DNA of 64,000 nucleotides from Treponema sp. OMZ 790 (GTDB lineage Bacteria; Spirochaetota; Spirochaetia; Treponematales; Treponemataceae). Below, one piece after another: positions 19,527 to 28,372 of this stretch. Below the pieces are notes generated by a model. That model did not search any database. It was not told the origin of the DNA and saw only the letters and a program-made list of their open reading frames with translations. Location: assembly GCF_024181285.1 (NCBI RefSeq), contig NZ_CP051201.1:2666001-2730000 (forward strand). The letters run 5' to 3'. Numbering within the stretch: the stretch's first letter is position 1; every line of letters starts with the position of its first letter. The translations under genes were made by a program, and so were the position numbers.

Positions 19527-20504
19527 ATGGCAAACGAAAACTTACATAACGCAAAAACGGCAAAAAACGATGAATTTTACACGCAATATTCCGACATTCA
19601 AAAAGAAATAAATGCTTATTTGGAATATGATACAAACGTTTTTAAAGATAAAACGATTCTACTTCCTTGCGATGATCCTGAATGGAGCAATTTTACAAAG
19701 TTTTTTGCCCAGAACTTTGTTAATTTCGGATTGAAAAAACTTATCAGCACCAGTTATGCAGTTGAAAATAAAAGAATAAAATGGGATTGGCAGCCGACTC
19801 TCTTTGAAACTGAAAATCCTCTATTTGATGTTGATAAAACAAAAGTCAAGGGAAAAATATTTACCCTCACCGCCGATAAAAATGAGGACGGCAAAATCGA
19901 CATCAACGACTTGTAATGGCACTACATGGATGGGGACGGCGATTTCAGAAGTGAAGAGGTAAAAAAACTGCGGGATGAAGCGGATATCATTATAACGAAT
20001 CCCCCCTTTTCTCTCTTTCGGGAATTTTTAGCATGGATTGTAGAAGCAGATAAAAAATTTGCTATCATTGGAAATAAAAATGCGGTTACCTATAAAGAAG
20101 TGTTCCCGCTCATTAAAGAGAATAAAATATGGACAGGAAAAACCGAATGGGTTGGAGGGTTATGGTTTGAAACAATAGATACAAATGATGTTGATAAAAT
20201 AATAGATGGCAAGAAAATGAAGAATAGTCCTTCTGTTTGGTTTACCAACCTTGACCACGGACGGCGGCATCAGCCGCTTAAACTCATGACGATGGCGGAT
20301 AATATCAAGTTCAATAAAAAACTGAAAGGGAAGCCGTATCAGAAATACGATAACTATGACGCAATTGAAGTGCCGTTTACCGATGCAATCCCCAGCGATT
20401 ACCGGAAAAATGATGTGACCCTCTTGACAAACACAAAAGAACTTTCACAATTTGTTAGTCCGCTCCACATCACATCGAACCGAACAAGGACAATCTGCGC
20501 CTGA
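19527..20504 (+). pseudogene. EcoRI-like adenine DNA methyltransferase, broken
   Basis: The beginning (MANENLHNAKTAKNDEFYTQY) and the core IIITNPPFSLF (motif IV, NPPF, near residue 155) mark an M.EcoRI-type N6-adenine methyltransferase. An in-frame TAA at 19914-19916 interrupts it between DGKIDINDL and WHYMDGDGDF, where the frame continues unchanged. After the segment EVPFTDAIPSDY the expected GVMGVPI-type C-terminal domain is replaced by 30-odd unrelated residues and a stop; the missing domain occurs twice downstream in other frames (20500-20881). It is followed by a DUF262-HNH nuclease gene, suggesting a former restriction-modification locus. An earlier ATG at 19473 is possible but unlike M.EcoRI. 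Confidence 0.8.
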
Positions 20505-20588
20505 ACTGTCATCAGGCACAAGATGTAACGGCATTATGGGAGTCCCCATCAGCTTCCTCGACAAATACTGCCCCGAACAATTTGAAAT
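20500..20588 (+). repeat. methyltransferase 3' cassette repeat, copy 1
   Basis: First of two diverged direct repeats with a 166-base period. It spans a TAA-containing junction (AAGATGTAACGG) and codes for CNGIMGVPISFLDKYCPEQFE in a frame shifted by one from the broken methyltransferase. The copy is followed by a C-terminal tail ending ARILIRHKM at about 20694. Confidence 0.75.
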
Positions 20589-20665
20589 CATCGGACTTGA
20601 TCGGTATGTCGCCGATAATCCAAACTACGGACACCGTTTTACAATCGCAGGACGGGAAACCTATG

Positions 20666-20754
20666 CCCGAATCCTCATCAGACACAAAATGTAACGGTGT
20701 AATGGGAGTACCCATCAGTTTTCTAGATAAATACTGTCCTGAACAATTTGAGAT
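20666..20754 (+). repeat. methyltransferase 3' cassette repeat, copy 2
   Basis: Second direct repeat. It codes for CNGVMGVPISFLDKYCPEQFE, almost the same peptide as copy 1, but is followed by a different tail (ILWTTDRGGDG ... YKRIFILHK) ending at 20881. The repeat starts inside the end of the copy 1 tail, so each unit carries a gene end plus the start of the next C-terminal cassette. Confidence 0.75.
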
Positions 20755-20955
20755 ATTATGGACAACGGATAGAGGAGGAGACGGACAATTGGATGAATTC
20801 AAAAAGCCGCATAGCAGATACGATGCTCCGGTTATCAACGGTCAAGGAATTTATAAAAGAATTTTTATTCTGCATAAATAGCAATATGTCGAGAAAATCT
20901 AAGTACTTAAAAAATATAAAAACTTCTGTTATAATTATCCCTACGGAGACGGATG

Positions 20956-22118
20956 ATGATTACCACATTGCGGACAGACATTACAATAAAAGATATTTGC
21001 GACGGCTTTGTGTACAACGAATACGAAGGCAAGGGACTTTTCGGTCTTTCAGGGAAATTAACGATACAGCCCGAATATCAGCGTAATTATATTTATGCGG
21101 ATGGGAAAAAAGACATTGCTGTTATCGATTCCATCCTCAAGGGTTATCCGCTCGGCTTAATCTATTTTAACAAAACCCCTGACGGCAAACTTGAAGTCTT
21201 GGACGGACAGCAGCGCATTACCAGCTTCGGGCGATTTGTCACTGGAAAATTCGCCATAAAAGACACTCACGGCATGGAACAATATTTTAGCGGATTAGCT
21301 TCCGATTTGCAAAATAAAATTCTGCAAACAAAATTATTGATTTACGAATGTGAAGGAACAGAAAGCGAAATAAAAGAATGGTTTAAAACAATAAACATTG
21401 CAGGAATACCGCTCAATGAGCAGGAGCTGTTAAATGCCATTCATTCAGGCGAATTTGTAACAAAGGCAAAAGAGGAATTCAGCAACAGCCAAAATTCTCA
21501 TATTCAAAAATGGAACGCTTACATTTTGGGCAGTGTAAACCGGCAAGATTTTTTACACTGTGCACTTGATTGGGTTTCCCGCGGAAACATAAGCGAATAT
21601 ATGAGCAGGCACAGACATGATACTAACATCTTGGAATTAAAATCATATTTTAATTCCGTGATCGACTGGATTTCCACAGTATTTATCGATTTAGAAAAAG
21701 AAATGCGTGGGCTTGAATGGGGAGTTTTGTATGAACGTTATCACAAAAATTCTTACAATCCTCAAAAAGTTTCCGCCCGTATAAAAAAACTCTATGCAGA
21801 TTTTTTGTTAAAAATAAAAAGGGGATTTACGAATACATTTTAGACGGAGAACAAGATAAAAAACTCCTTGAGATAAGAATCTTTGACGAGCCTGTAAAAC
21901 AAGCAGTATATAAAACACAATCTACCGAAGCGATATCAAAAGGTTGTTCGAACTGTCCCCTGTGTGCGTTAGGAAACGATAACAATCAAAATAAAATTTG
22001 GAAACTTTCGGAAATGGAAGCCGATCATGTAACAGCATGGACTAACGGCGGCTCGACCGATATTTCAAACTGTCAAATGCTTTGCAAAACGCATAACCGG
22101 GCAAAGGGTAATAGATAA
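20956..22118 (+). pseudogene. DUF262-HNH (GmrSD-type) nuclease, frameshifted
   Basis: The N-terminal part is a DUF262/ParB-like NTPase-nuclease domain with [11 protein letters not shown] and [11 protein letters not shown]. The frame ends at a TAG at 21841, but reading shifted by -1 from the AAAAAGGGG tract at 21816-21824 continues as [14 protein letters not shown] and on to an HNH domain: CSNCPLC, then EADHVTAW and NCQMLCKTHNRAKGNR, ending at TAA 22116-22118. The ATG at 20956 has GGAG seven bases upstream. DUF262-HNH proteins act as restriction nucleases, here next to the broken methyltransferase. Mutation, sequencing error, phase variation or -1 frameshifting are all possible. Confidence 0.8.
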
Positions 22119-22156
22119 ACTACTTTACAGAAAACCAATTTAATACAGGATATTTT

Positions 22157-23770
22157 CTATTCCGCCTTCCACTCCCCGATAGTTCTTTTCTCCTCATCAA
22201 AGCTTGACCCTATAAAAATTATCTTCTTTCCTGTTGTCTTGTACGGCTCGGCATAGCCCTTCTCTTTTATCTGAGCTATCGCATCTTCGGCTGTGCCTGC
22301 ACTCATCAGCTTAAACTCAAAAATGTATATCGAATCCTTCGTATGCACTATACAATCAGCCCTGCCCCTTAAACTGTGGATTTCAGTTTCTACAAATTGC
22401 CCCATAAGCTTAAAGATTAAATAAACTGCCGTCTGATAGTTTTGCTCTCTTAAGTTTAGTTTGTCTTTAGGCAAGTTGTCATAAGGAACTCCGGCTATTA
22501 TAGCCTTCATCCTTTCCATAAACTCATCTACATTCCCGGCTCTTACATCCTCTACAAACTCCCATACCGAAACACCTGTTTCGTCAGGCCCAAGAGAGGT
22601 GTATGCAGGTAAAAGATTTTCTAAAAAGCCGTAGCGCACCTCATCATTAGGAAAGCCTAAGCGATACAGATCTGCTTCTTCCACATATTCCTTTATTGTT
22701 AAATATCCCGACTGAAAAAGTATGGGGAGGGGATTTTTTGCATCTGCTTTATATAGCTCTATACCCGACTCATTTAATTCAACCTTTCCATCAAGCTTAG
22801 GTATATTGTAATAAGCATCTTTTAAGTAATTTACCAAAAAGGTCGGTGTCCCTGTTGAGAACCAGTAATTTTTTAGTTGACCTGAGTTAAGAGTGTTTAA
22901 TATGCTAAAGGGATTATATACCGATTCTCCTAGAACGCTGAACTTATAGCCGTCATACCTCTTTTTTAATTCTTCAAGCATTTTGGTATATGAGTTTTTA
23001 GTGTTATTTGCCAATCGTTCTATTTCGGGCTTAAAGGTGCTTTCTATTTCAGTTTGAGTTAAACCGCATATTTCGGCATAGTCATTGAGCATACTTATGT
23101 CTTGTAAGTTATTTAAATCGCTGAAGATACTTACCTTACTGAACTTTGTTACTCCCGTTAAAAAGGCAAAACGGATATACTGATCGCAAGTTTTTATTAC
23201 CGAGTAAAAGGCCTTGAGGATGTTGCGGTACTCTTCGTTCAAAGCTTCGTCTACTCCCATGGTTTGTAATAGAGGCTTGTCGTACTCATCTACCAGAATA
23301 ACTACTTGACGGCCGGTTTTTTCGTAAGCTCTCTGAATTATCCCTGCAAAGCGTTGGGCTGGTTCTTCTTCTTGTTTGTTAGCTCCATATATTTCTTCAA
23401 ATTGACTTAGGGCAAGGTTTAAATGACTTTTTAAGGAATGAGGCTCATCGTACTTGCCTATATTAAAATCCATGTACAAAACAGGATATTCAATCCAAGC
23501 ATCCGTTTTTTCAAATTCGGCTCTCTTTTCCTCGGCTTTTTCGATGTACAAGTCTTTAAATAATTCTTTTTGTCCTAAAAAGTAGGCTTTGAGTGTAGAA
23601 AGAAAAAGGCTTTTGCCGAATCGGCGAGGGCGGCTTAAAAAATATACCTTACCTAAATTGGCCAACTTAAAAGCATATAGAGTTTTATCTACATATAAAA
23701 ATTTTTTTCTGCGCAGGTCCTCAAAACTTTGAATCCCTATAGGTACTTTTCGGGATAAATCAAAATCCAT
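22157..23770 (-). CDS. AAA-ATPase-like / PD-(D/E)XK nuclease family protein
   Basis: A 537-residue protein with an N-terminal AAA-ATPase-like domain (PF09820): YVDKTLYAF, FLSRPRRFGKSLFLSTL as Walker A region near residue 50, and QVVILVDEYDKPLL as Walker B near 160. The C-terminus is a DUF1703/PD-(D/E)XK_9 domain: GRADCIVHTKDSIYIFEFKL holds the D...ExK motif. This family is widespread and multi-copy in Bacteroidetes and treponemes; it is probably a selfish or mobile gene, role unknown. AAGGAGG precedes the start. Confidence 0.9.
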   Translation of the reverse strand: MDFDLSRKVPIGIQSFEDLRRKKFLYVDKTLYAFKLANLGKVYFLSRPRRFGKSLFLSTLKAYFLGQKELFKDLYIEKAEEKRAEFEKTDAWIEYPVLYMDFNIGKYDEPHSLKSHLNLALSQFEEIYGANKQEEEPAQRFAGIIQRAYEKTGRQVVILVDEYDKPLLQTMGVDEALNEEYRNILKAFYSVIKTCDQYIRFAFLTGVTKFSKVSIFSDLNNLQDISMLNDYAEICGLTQTEIESTFKPEIERLANNTKNSYTKMLEELKKRYDGYKFSVLGESVYNPFSILNTLNSGQLKNYWFSTGTPTFLVNYLKDAYYNIPKLDGKVELNESGIELYKADAKNPLPILFQSGYLTIKEYVEEADLYRLGFPNDEVRYGFLENLLPAYTSLGPDETGVSVWEFVEDVRAGNVDEFMERMKAIIAGVPYDNLPKDKLNLREQNYQTAVYLIFKLMGQFVETEIHSLRGRADCIVHTKDSIYIFEFKLMSAGTAEDAIAQIKEKGYAEPYKTTGKKIIFIGSSFDEEKRTIGEWKAE

Positions 23771-23877
23771 GATAAGCCTCCTTAAATAAGATTATAACAC
23801 AAAAATAGAAGATTATTCAATGTTTTGAGTCTAAATAAAGTTATACAAGTTTGATTGAAAAATTTATCCTAATAGTT

Positions 23878-25017
23878 TTAATATGATAAACTATGAGGCA
23901 GTATTATCGGGTAAATTTTTACGCCTTTTTCAGCGGCAAGTTTATCTACATTTTCTTTTGTTACCTTTCCGCGAGGTCTTGGATGAGGAGGGGCATCGCC
24001 TATCAAAATTAACTTTTTATCCACATCGGCATCCAAAACACGCCATGACTGACGAAGTCCCAAGAAGATGCCCTCATAGACAGCTTCGGGAATATCTCTT
24101 CCGCCGAAAACTTTAAAACCGTAAAGGGCTTTTTCAAACTTTTTTAAGTTATCCGTAAAAACGCAAGCCTCTCTCACCAAAAAATCTTCACGATAATCCT
24201 TGTACAAAATCAAAGCAATTCTATAAGTTTTATATTGAGGAAGAATGTCGCCAAGCATTGAACTTATGTTTTTACGCACTTCCGCAATATCATCCATCAT
24301 GCTTTCAGTGGAGTCTAACGCAAAGAGTAAATCAAGATGATCTTTATCTCCCTTTTTTAAAATTTCTTTTATAATTGGGAGAATATCCTCAGGGCCCTTT
24401 GCATAAATCATCTCTCCTTCAGTACTGTCGGCCAGGTCGGTAAAGGTTTTTACAGCCTCATCGCTGTAGGCAAGGTCGGGGGACGGGTCTTCTTTAACGG
24501 GCTTTTGAGTTACTCTCAAAGTAAAGGGATTATCCTGAAAAATTCCCGTATAATCCCCGTAAGGTTTTGAAAAGGTGCGGATATTAAAAAAGGTTCCGTC
24601 CTTTACTTCGACCTCACCGCTTCGCGACCAATCATATCCGTACAAAACTACATAGGGAATCCAAATATGATAGGCTTCACCCAGAGGGGTATTTATTTCG
24701 GGAGTCGAATCTATAAGGCTGTAAAGCTTTTTTTCGGGCAGTAAAAACTCGCCGTTTAAAAGGCGTTTTTCGTCTCCGTTTATTTCATTATAATTGGGAT
24801 CACGGTAGGCATAATTATCCAACTTTAAATCGGGATCCTTTGTTGTCTCGGTTAAAAGTACACTTTTTATATCGGCCTTAGCTCTTATGTATAAATGATA
24901 ACCGCCCTTGGGGTTTTGTATAACAAGCAAATCTTCCCTTGAAATGCTTAAGTCTTCAGCTTCAAGAAAAACAGAAAAAAAAACAATAACAATCAATAAA
25001 AACTTACTTTTTTGCAT
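23878..25017 (-). CDS. secreted VWA-domain protein
   Basis: A 379-residue protein with a signal peptide (MQKSKFLLIVIVFFSVFLEAE) and no lipobox, so periplasmic or surface location is predicted. The C-terminal half is a von Willebrand factor A domain: LLFALDSTES gives the MIDAS DxTxS-like motif, followed by the kinked helix and the strand KLILIGDAPPHPR. The N-terminal half is beta-rich and unrecognised. VWA domains bind proteins through a metal; partner unknown. The ribosome site is weak. It is divergent from the vapB-like gene and its start region lies close to the TGCATATA operator repeats. Confidence 0.8.
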   Translation of the reverse strand: MQKSKFLLIVIVFFSVFLEAEDLSISREDLLVIQNPKGGYHLYIRAKADIKSVLLTETTKDPDLKLDNYAYRDPNYNEINGDEKRLLNGEFLLPEKKLYSLIDSTPEINTPLGEAYHIWIPYVVLYGYDWSRSGEVEVKDGTFFNIRTFSKPYGDYTGIFQDNPFTLRVTQKPVKEDPSPDLAYSDEAVKTFTDLADSTEGEMIYAKGPEDILPIIKEILKKGDKDHLDLLFALDSTESMMDDIAEVRKNISSMLGDILPQYKTYRIALILYKDYREDFLVREACVFTDNLKKFEKALYGFKVFGGRDIPEAVYEGIFLGLRQSWRVLDADVDKKLILIGDAPPHPRPRGKVTKENVDKLAAEKGVKIYPIILPHSLSY

Positions 25018-25061
25018 ATACTAATTATCGGATTAAATTCTTATTTTTTAAATAGAAATTT

Positions 25062-25108
25062 TTATGCATATAACCAATATTGACTATATGCATAAACTAT
25101 ACTAAAAT
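25062..25108 (+). promoter_or_regulatory. VapB-type operator and promoter
   Basis: A perfect 11-bp inverted repeat, TTATGCATATA (25062-25072) and TATATGCATAA (25085-25095), overlaps a promoter TTGACT (25080-25085), 17 bases, TAAAAT (25103-25108). A further half-site TTATGCATG lies just downstream. The layout is that of an autoregulated toxin-antitoxin operon; binding by the adjacent VapB-like protein is inference. Confidence 0.7.
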
Positions 25109-25125
25109 TATGCATGGAGAATAAG

Positions 25126-25332
25126 ATGAGAACAACTATTGTATTAAATGATTCAAAGATTCAAAAAGCATTTGTATTGACAAAAATAAAAACCAAAACA
25201 GAGCTTATTGAAGTTGCCCTTGATAACTTAATAAAAAAATATCAAATTCAAGACCTAAAAAACTATTTCGGTAAATGCAGCCTAGACATAGATCTTGATA
25301 ATTTAAGGATAAAAAGATGGAAATACTTTTAA
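25126..25332 (+). CDS. VapB-like antitoxin, no adjacent toxin
   Basis: A 68-residue protein, MRTTIVLND at the start (ribbon strand), then a helix-rich part TKTELIEVALDNLIKKY, as in VapB (PF09957) ribbon-helix-helix antitoxins. The ATG at 25126 has GGAG seven bases upstream; the ATG at 25114 overlaps that site. No VapC/PIN gene follows; instead asparaginase II starts inside its last codons (16-base overlap). It keeps a textbook operator upstream, so it may still act as a repressor, now of the asparaginase gene. Confidence 0.75.
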   Translation: MRTTIVLNDSKIQKAFVLTKIKTKTELIEVALDNLIKKYQIQDLKNYFGKCSLDIDLDNLRIKRWKYF

Positions 25333-26306
25333 AATCTTACAGAGGCAAAATTGAAGACCTTTACACATTAGGCTCGATAGCCGTAGTCGATAAAGACGGA
25401 AACCTTGTATACTCTGCAGGAGATCCCAAGGAAGTGTCTTTTCCGCGTTCGAGTGCAAAACTTATTCAGGCTCTGGTTCCTCTTTCGCTTGGGGCCAAGG
25501 AAAAATTCAATTTAAGCCGTGAAGAAATAGCTCAAATCTGCGCCTCGCATTCGGGTGAAGATTTTCATATCAAAACCGTAACGGGAATCTTAAAAAAGAT
25601 AGGCCTCGATGAAAGTGCCTTAAAGTGCGGACCTCACTACCCTTTTAAACGTGAAGTAGAATTGCAGATGAAGATAAATAACGAAAAACCCAGCGACATA
25701 CACAATAATTGCAGCGGTAAGCATTCCGGTATGCTGGCGGCAGCCGTATTGATGAAGGCATCTACTGAGGATTATTACAAGCCGCATCACCCCGTTCAGC
25801 AAAAAATAAGGGAAATGATAGAACTAATCTGTGATTGCAAAATTCCGGATGATAACATCTCGGTTGACGGCTGCGGCGTTCCCGTCCACTCCCTGCCCCT
25901 TTATAATTTTGCATTCGGAATGGCACGTATGGCTGACTACGAAAACCTTCCTCAAAATTTATCTAGCCATGCAAAAGACATCATAGACTCCATAACGGCC
26001 TGTTCCGAATACACTTCCGGCACGGATAGAATCGACCACCTCCTGGTCAAAAAATACCCGGGCAAACTCGTCGTAAAATCCGGAGCAAACGGATACTTCG
26101 GCGGCCTTTTACCCGATAAAAAATACGGAATAGCAATCAAAGTATATGACGGAATTTCAAAGACAAGAGATATCGTTTTGGTTCACTTGTTAAAAAAACT
26201 CGGAGTAATCGCTGAAGCCGATTACGAATATTTTGACAACATTGCCGATAAGAGCATTAAAAATCATCGGGGTGAAACAGCCGGAGAGGTTGTACCTCGG
26301 TTTTAA
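25317..26306 (+). CDS. L-asparaginase II family protein
   Basis: A 329-residue enzyme of the bacterial asparaginase II family (PF06089), which hydrolyses L-asparagine to aspartate and ammonia. Recognised from SIAVVDKDGN, FPRSSAKLIQALV, CASHSGEDFH, CSGKHSGMLAA and SVDGCGVPV in the usual order. Translation starts within the vapB-like gene, suggesting coupling. The stop overlaps the stop of the convergent ABC exporter by four bases. The first residues MEILL resemble typical VapC starts, so the 5' end may be a fusion scar (inference). Confidence 0.88.
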   Translation: MEILLKSYRGKIEDLYTLGSIAVVDKDGNLVYSAGDPKEVSFPRSSAKLIQALVPLSLGAKEKFNLSREEIAQICASHSGEDFHIKTVTGILKKIGLDESALKCGPHYPFKREVELQMKINNEKPSDIHNNCSGKHSGMLAAAVLMKASTEDYYKPHHPVQQKIREMIELICDCKIPDDNISVDGCGVPVHSLPLYNFAFGMARMADYENLPQNLSSHAKDIIDSITACSEYTSGTDRIDHLLVKKYPGKLVVKSGANGYFGGLLPDKKYGIAIKVYDGISKTRDIVLVHLLKKLGVIAEADYEYFDNIADKSIKNHRGETAGEVVPRF

Positions 26307-27898
26307 ATTTCTTTTATTTCGGTATTCTCTATTTTTAAAAGGCGGTTGTAGTTTAGACCGCCTAAATTGTCTGCCTCATGAGCCGTTAAAATTAAAATTT
26401 TAGGACTTAAACCGTTTATTATTTTTATCATATTCTCGGTATTTTCTGCATCCAGTCCCGAAAAAGGTTCATCAAGTAAAACTATTTTTTCACTTAAATT
26501 TCTTATAAGCAACCTTGCAAAATCAATACGGCGTTCTTCTCCGCCTGAAAATTTCTTTTGATTTTCAAGCTTTGTGCTTAAATAGGCTATATTAAGTTTT
26601 TTTATTGCATCTTCGGCAGCAGTATTTTTTGACTTATCAAACAATGTAATATTCTCTATTAATCCTGCATCAAAAATATGAGTTTTTTGCTCCAGCATAA
26701 AAACATAACTTGAAAGGTTAATATCCGTTTCTTGTAAAACTCCGTCTATATAAAGTTTACCCGTATTTTTTTCAAATCCTGCCAAAACATTAAGTAAGGT
26801 ACTTTTGCCGGAACCGCTTAGCCCTGTTACAAGAATTCTATCTCCTATCCGTAAGGCTAAATTTTCCACGTTCAAACATTCTTTATCTTCTTTAACAATT
26901 ACACAATCCTTAATTTGTACTTCTTTAAAATCTTTTAACCTATGCAGTTCCTCTTTTTCTTGCAGAACCGAATTTATAGTTTTTTCGATGGCTTTAGAAG
27001 ACATTATACCGGCATATCTTTCGCCTATAATTTGAAAAGGTCCCGCTATCGATTCGGCAATTTTGGTAAGGGCTATCAAACCGGAAAAGGTCAATAGCCC
27101 GGCCCTTATAAAAAAGGCTCCGGAAACCCATGTTAAAAGAATAATTAAAAGCCCTGCCCCGAATGCTGATGACATAATAAGATTTTCACGCTTTGCAAGT
27201 TTTATTTCGGCTTGGGTATAATCATAATTTGCATTCCCGGAATATTTTGTTCCGGCTTCTTCCGCTCCATACATTTTAATTGTTCTAAAACCGTTCAATA
27301 CATCGCTTAATTTTTTTATAAAAAACGAACGGGCGTCCGATTTATTTTTTTGTAAGCCTTCAAGTTTATTTTGTGTCAGCTTAGGAAACAAAACAGGAAA
27401 AACACAGATGAGCAAAATTACGGGTAAAAAAATCGGCTGAATGTATAAAACCGACAAGAACGAAAAAACCAAATTAAGAACCTGATATAGACAGGATAAA
27501 AGAGCATCAAAATAGTTTTGCTCCAAACTTAAAACATCGTTTAATAATAATGATTGATAATCGGAATAAGATTTTTTTTCTTTATGAAGAACGCTTTTAT
27601 TTAAAAGACTTAAAATAATGTCATTTTTTAGCAGGCAGGAAATATTTTTACAAAATTTAACACGAGAATAATGAGCTAAAAAATCAGATAAAACGGCCGC
27701 AAAAATATAAACCGCAGTGCAGACTGCAAGAAAAATCATTTTATTCAGTTCGTAGTTGAGAACCGAATCGGCTATAAGCTTTAATAGAAAAGCCGTACCG
27801 ACATTAAATAAAGAAGCCGCTGCAGCTAAAATAATTACCAAAAAAAACGATAACTTATTTTTAAAAAAATATTTTAGTGCAAAGGCGTTTTTTTTCAT
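26303..27898 (-). CDS. ABC exporter half-transporter
   Basis: A 531-residue protein with an N-terminal membrane domain of about six spans and a C-terminal nucleotide-binding domain: Walker A GLSGSGKST near residue 360, signature FSGGEERRI, Walker B IVLLDEP and the switch His in LILTAHE. Overall style is CydC/peptide-exporter-like, but the NBD is short. Substrate unknown. It starts two bases after the stop of the zinc-ribbon gene, so they are one operon. Confidence 0.9.
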   Translation of the reverse strand: MKKNAFALKYFFKNKLSFFLVIILAAAASLFNVGTAFLLKLIADSVLNYELNKMIFLAVCTAVYIFAAVLSDFLAHYSRVKFCKNISCLLKNDIILSLLNKSVLHKEKKSYSDYQSLLLNDVLSLEQNYFDALLSCLYQVLNLVFSFLSVLYIQPIFLPVILLICVFPVLFPKLTQNKLEGLQKNKSDARSFFIKKLSDVLNGFRTIKMYGAEEAGTKYSGNANYDYTQAEIKLAKRENLIMSSAFGAGLLIILLTWVSGAFFIRAGLLTFSGLIALTKIAESIAGPFQIIGERYAGIMSSKAIEKTINSVLQEKEELHRLKDFKEVQIKDCVIVKEDKECLNVENLALRIGDRILVTGLSGSGKSTLLNVLAGFEKNTGKLYIDGVLQETDINLSSYVFMLEQKTHIFDAGLIENITLFDKSKNTAAEDAIKKLNIAYLSTKLENQKKFSGGEERRIDFARLLIRNLSEKIVLLDEPFSGLDAENTENMIKIINGLSPKILILTAHEADNLGGLNYNRLLKIENTEIKEI

Positions 27899-27900
27899 TT

Positions 27901-28326
27901 TTAACTCATAAAGCGGCAGTTAGAGCAGCCCAGTATGTGGACTCGTTTTTTCCCCTTTCTACGGTCAAAATACCTTGCAATAAGGTGGGCTTCATTCGGA
28001 ACGGTTTTATGGCAGACAGGACACTGACGATGCACCTCACTTTCACAGCTGGGATAACAATGCGGACAGCCGTATATATAGCACAGCTTATCTTCTATTC
28101 CCGGATAAACAGCAGACTTCACCTGTTCCTCACGGCCTAAAAGCGTACCGCACACAGGACACACTCCGGGGTCTCCGCGTTTACCCGTTTGCCGAATCTT
28201 CTTTCCACTTGCATGTTTTGCAGTTGCGCTAAAAAGAACATAACCGAGCACAATCAAAAAAAGGCCGATAAAAACTAATATCATCCATGATAAAGGCTGT
28301 AAATCCGTCATAAATACATCATACAA
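27901..28326 (-). CDS. membrane-anchored zinc-ribbon protein, hypothetical
   Basis: A 141-residue protein with one N-terminal transmembrane helix (about 13-33) and a cytosolic part with paired cysteines: CPVCG, CYIYGCPHCYPSC, CPVCH and a final CSNC. These look like two or three zinc ribbons. The start is uncertain: ATG 28326 or 28311, neither with a good ribosome site. It precedes the ABC exporter by two bases. No family recognised. Confidence 0.7.
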   Translation of the reverse strand: MYDVFMTDLQPLSWMILVFIGLFLIVLGYVLFSATAKHASGKKIRQTGKRGDPGVCPVCGTLLGREEQVKSAVYPGIEDKLCYIYGCPHCYPSCESEVHRQCPVCHKTVPNEAHLIARYFDRRKGKKRVHILGCSNCRFMS

Positions 28327-28337
28327 CTTTTTTTCTA

Positions 28338-28366
28338 TTGATTCAATACTAAAACTATGATATAAT
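28338..28366 (+). promoter_or_regulatory. promoter placed for leaderless rsmI mRNA
   Basis: TTGATT (28338-28343), 17 bases, TATAAT (28361-28366). The rsmI GTG begins at 28373, seven bases after the -10 box, where transcription would normally start, and no Shine-Dalgarno can fit. Confidence 0.6.
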
Positions 28367-28372
28367 GACTAA

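Noticed and set aside
19914..19916. Stop in the methyltransferase as recoded codon
   Set aside because: It is TAA, for which no insertion system is known, and the gene is otherwise decayed.
20512..20838. Minus-strand frame across the cassette repeats
   Set aside because: Its coding potential comes from the two direct repeats read backward; no ribosome site.
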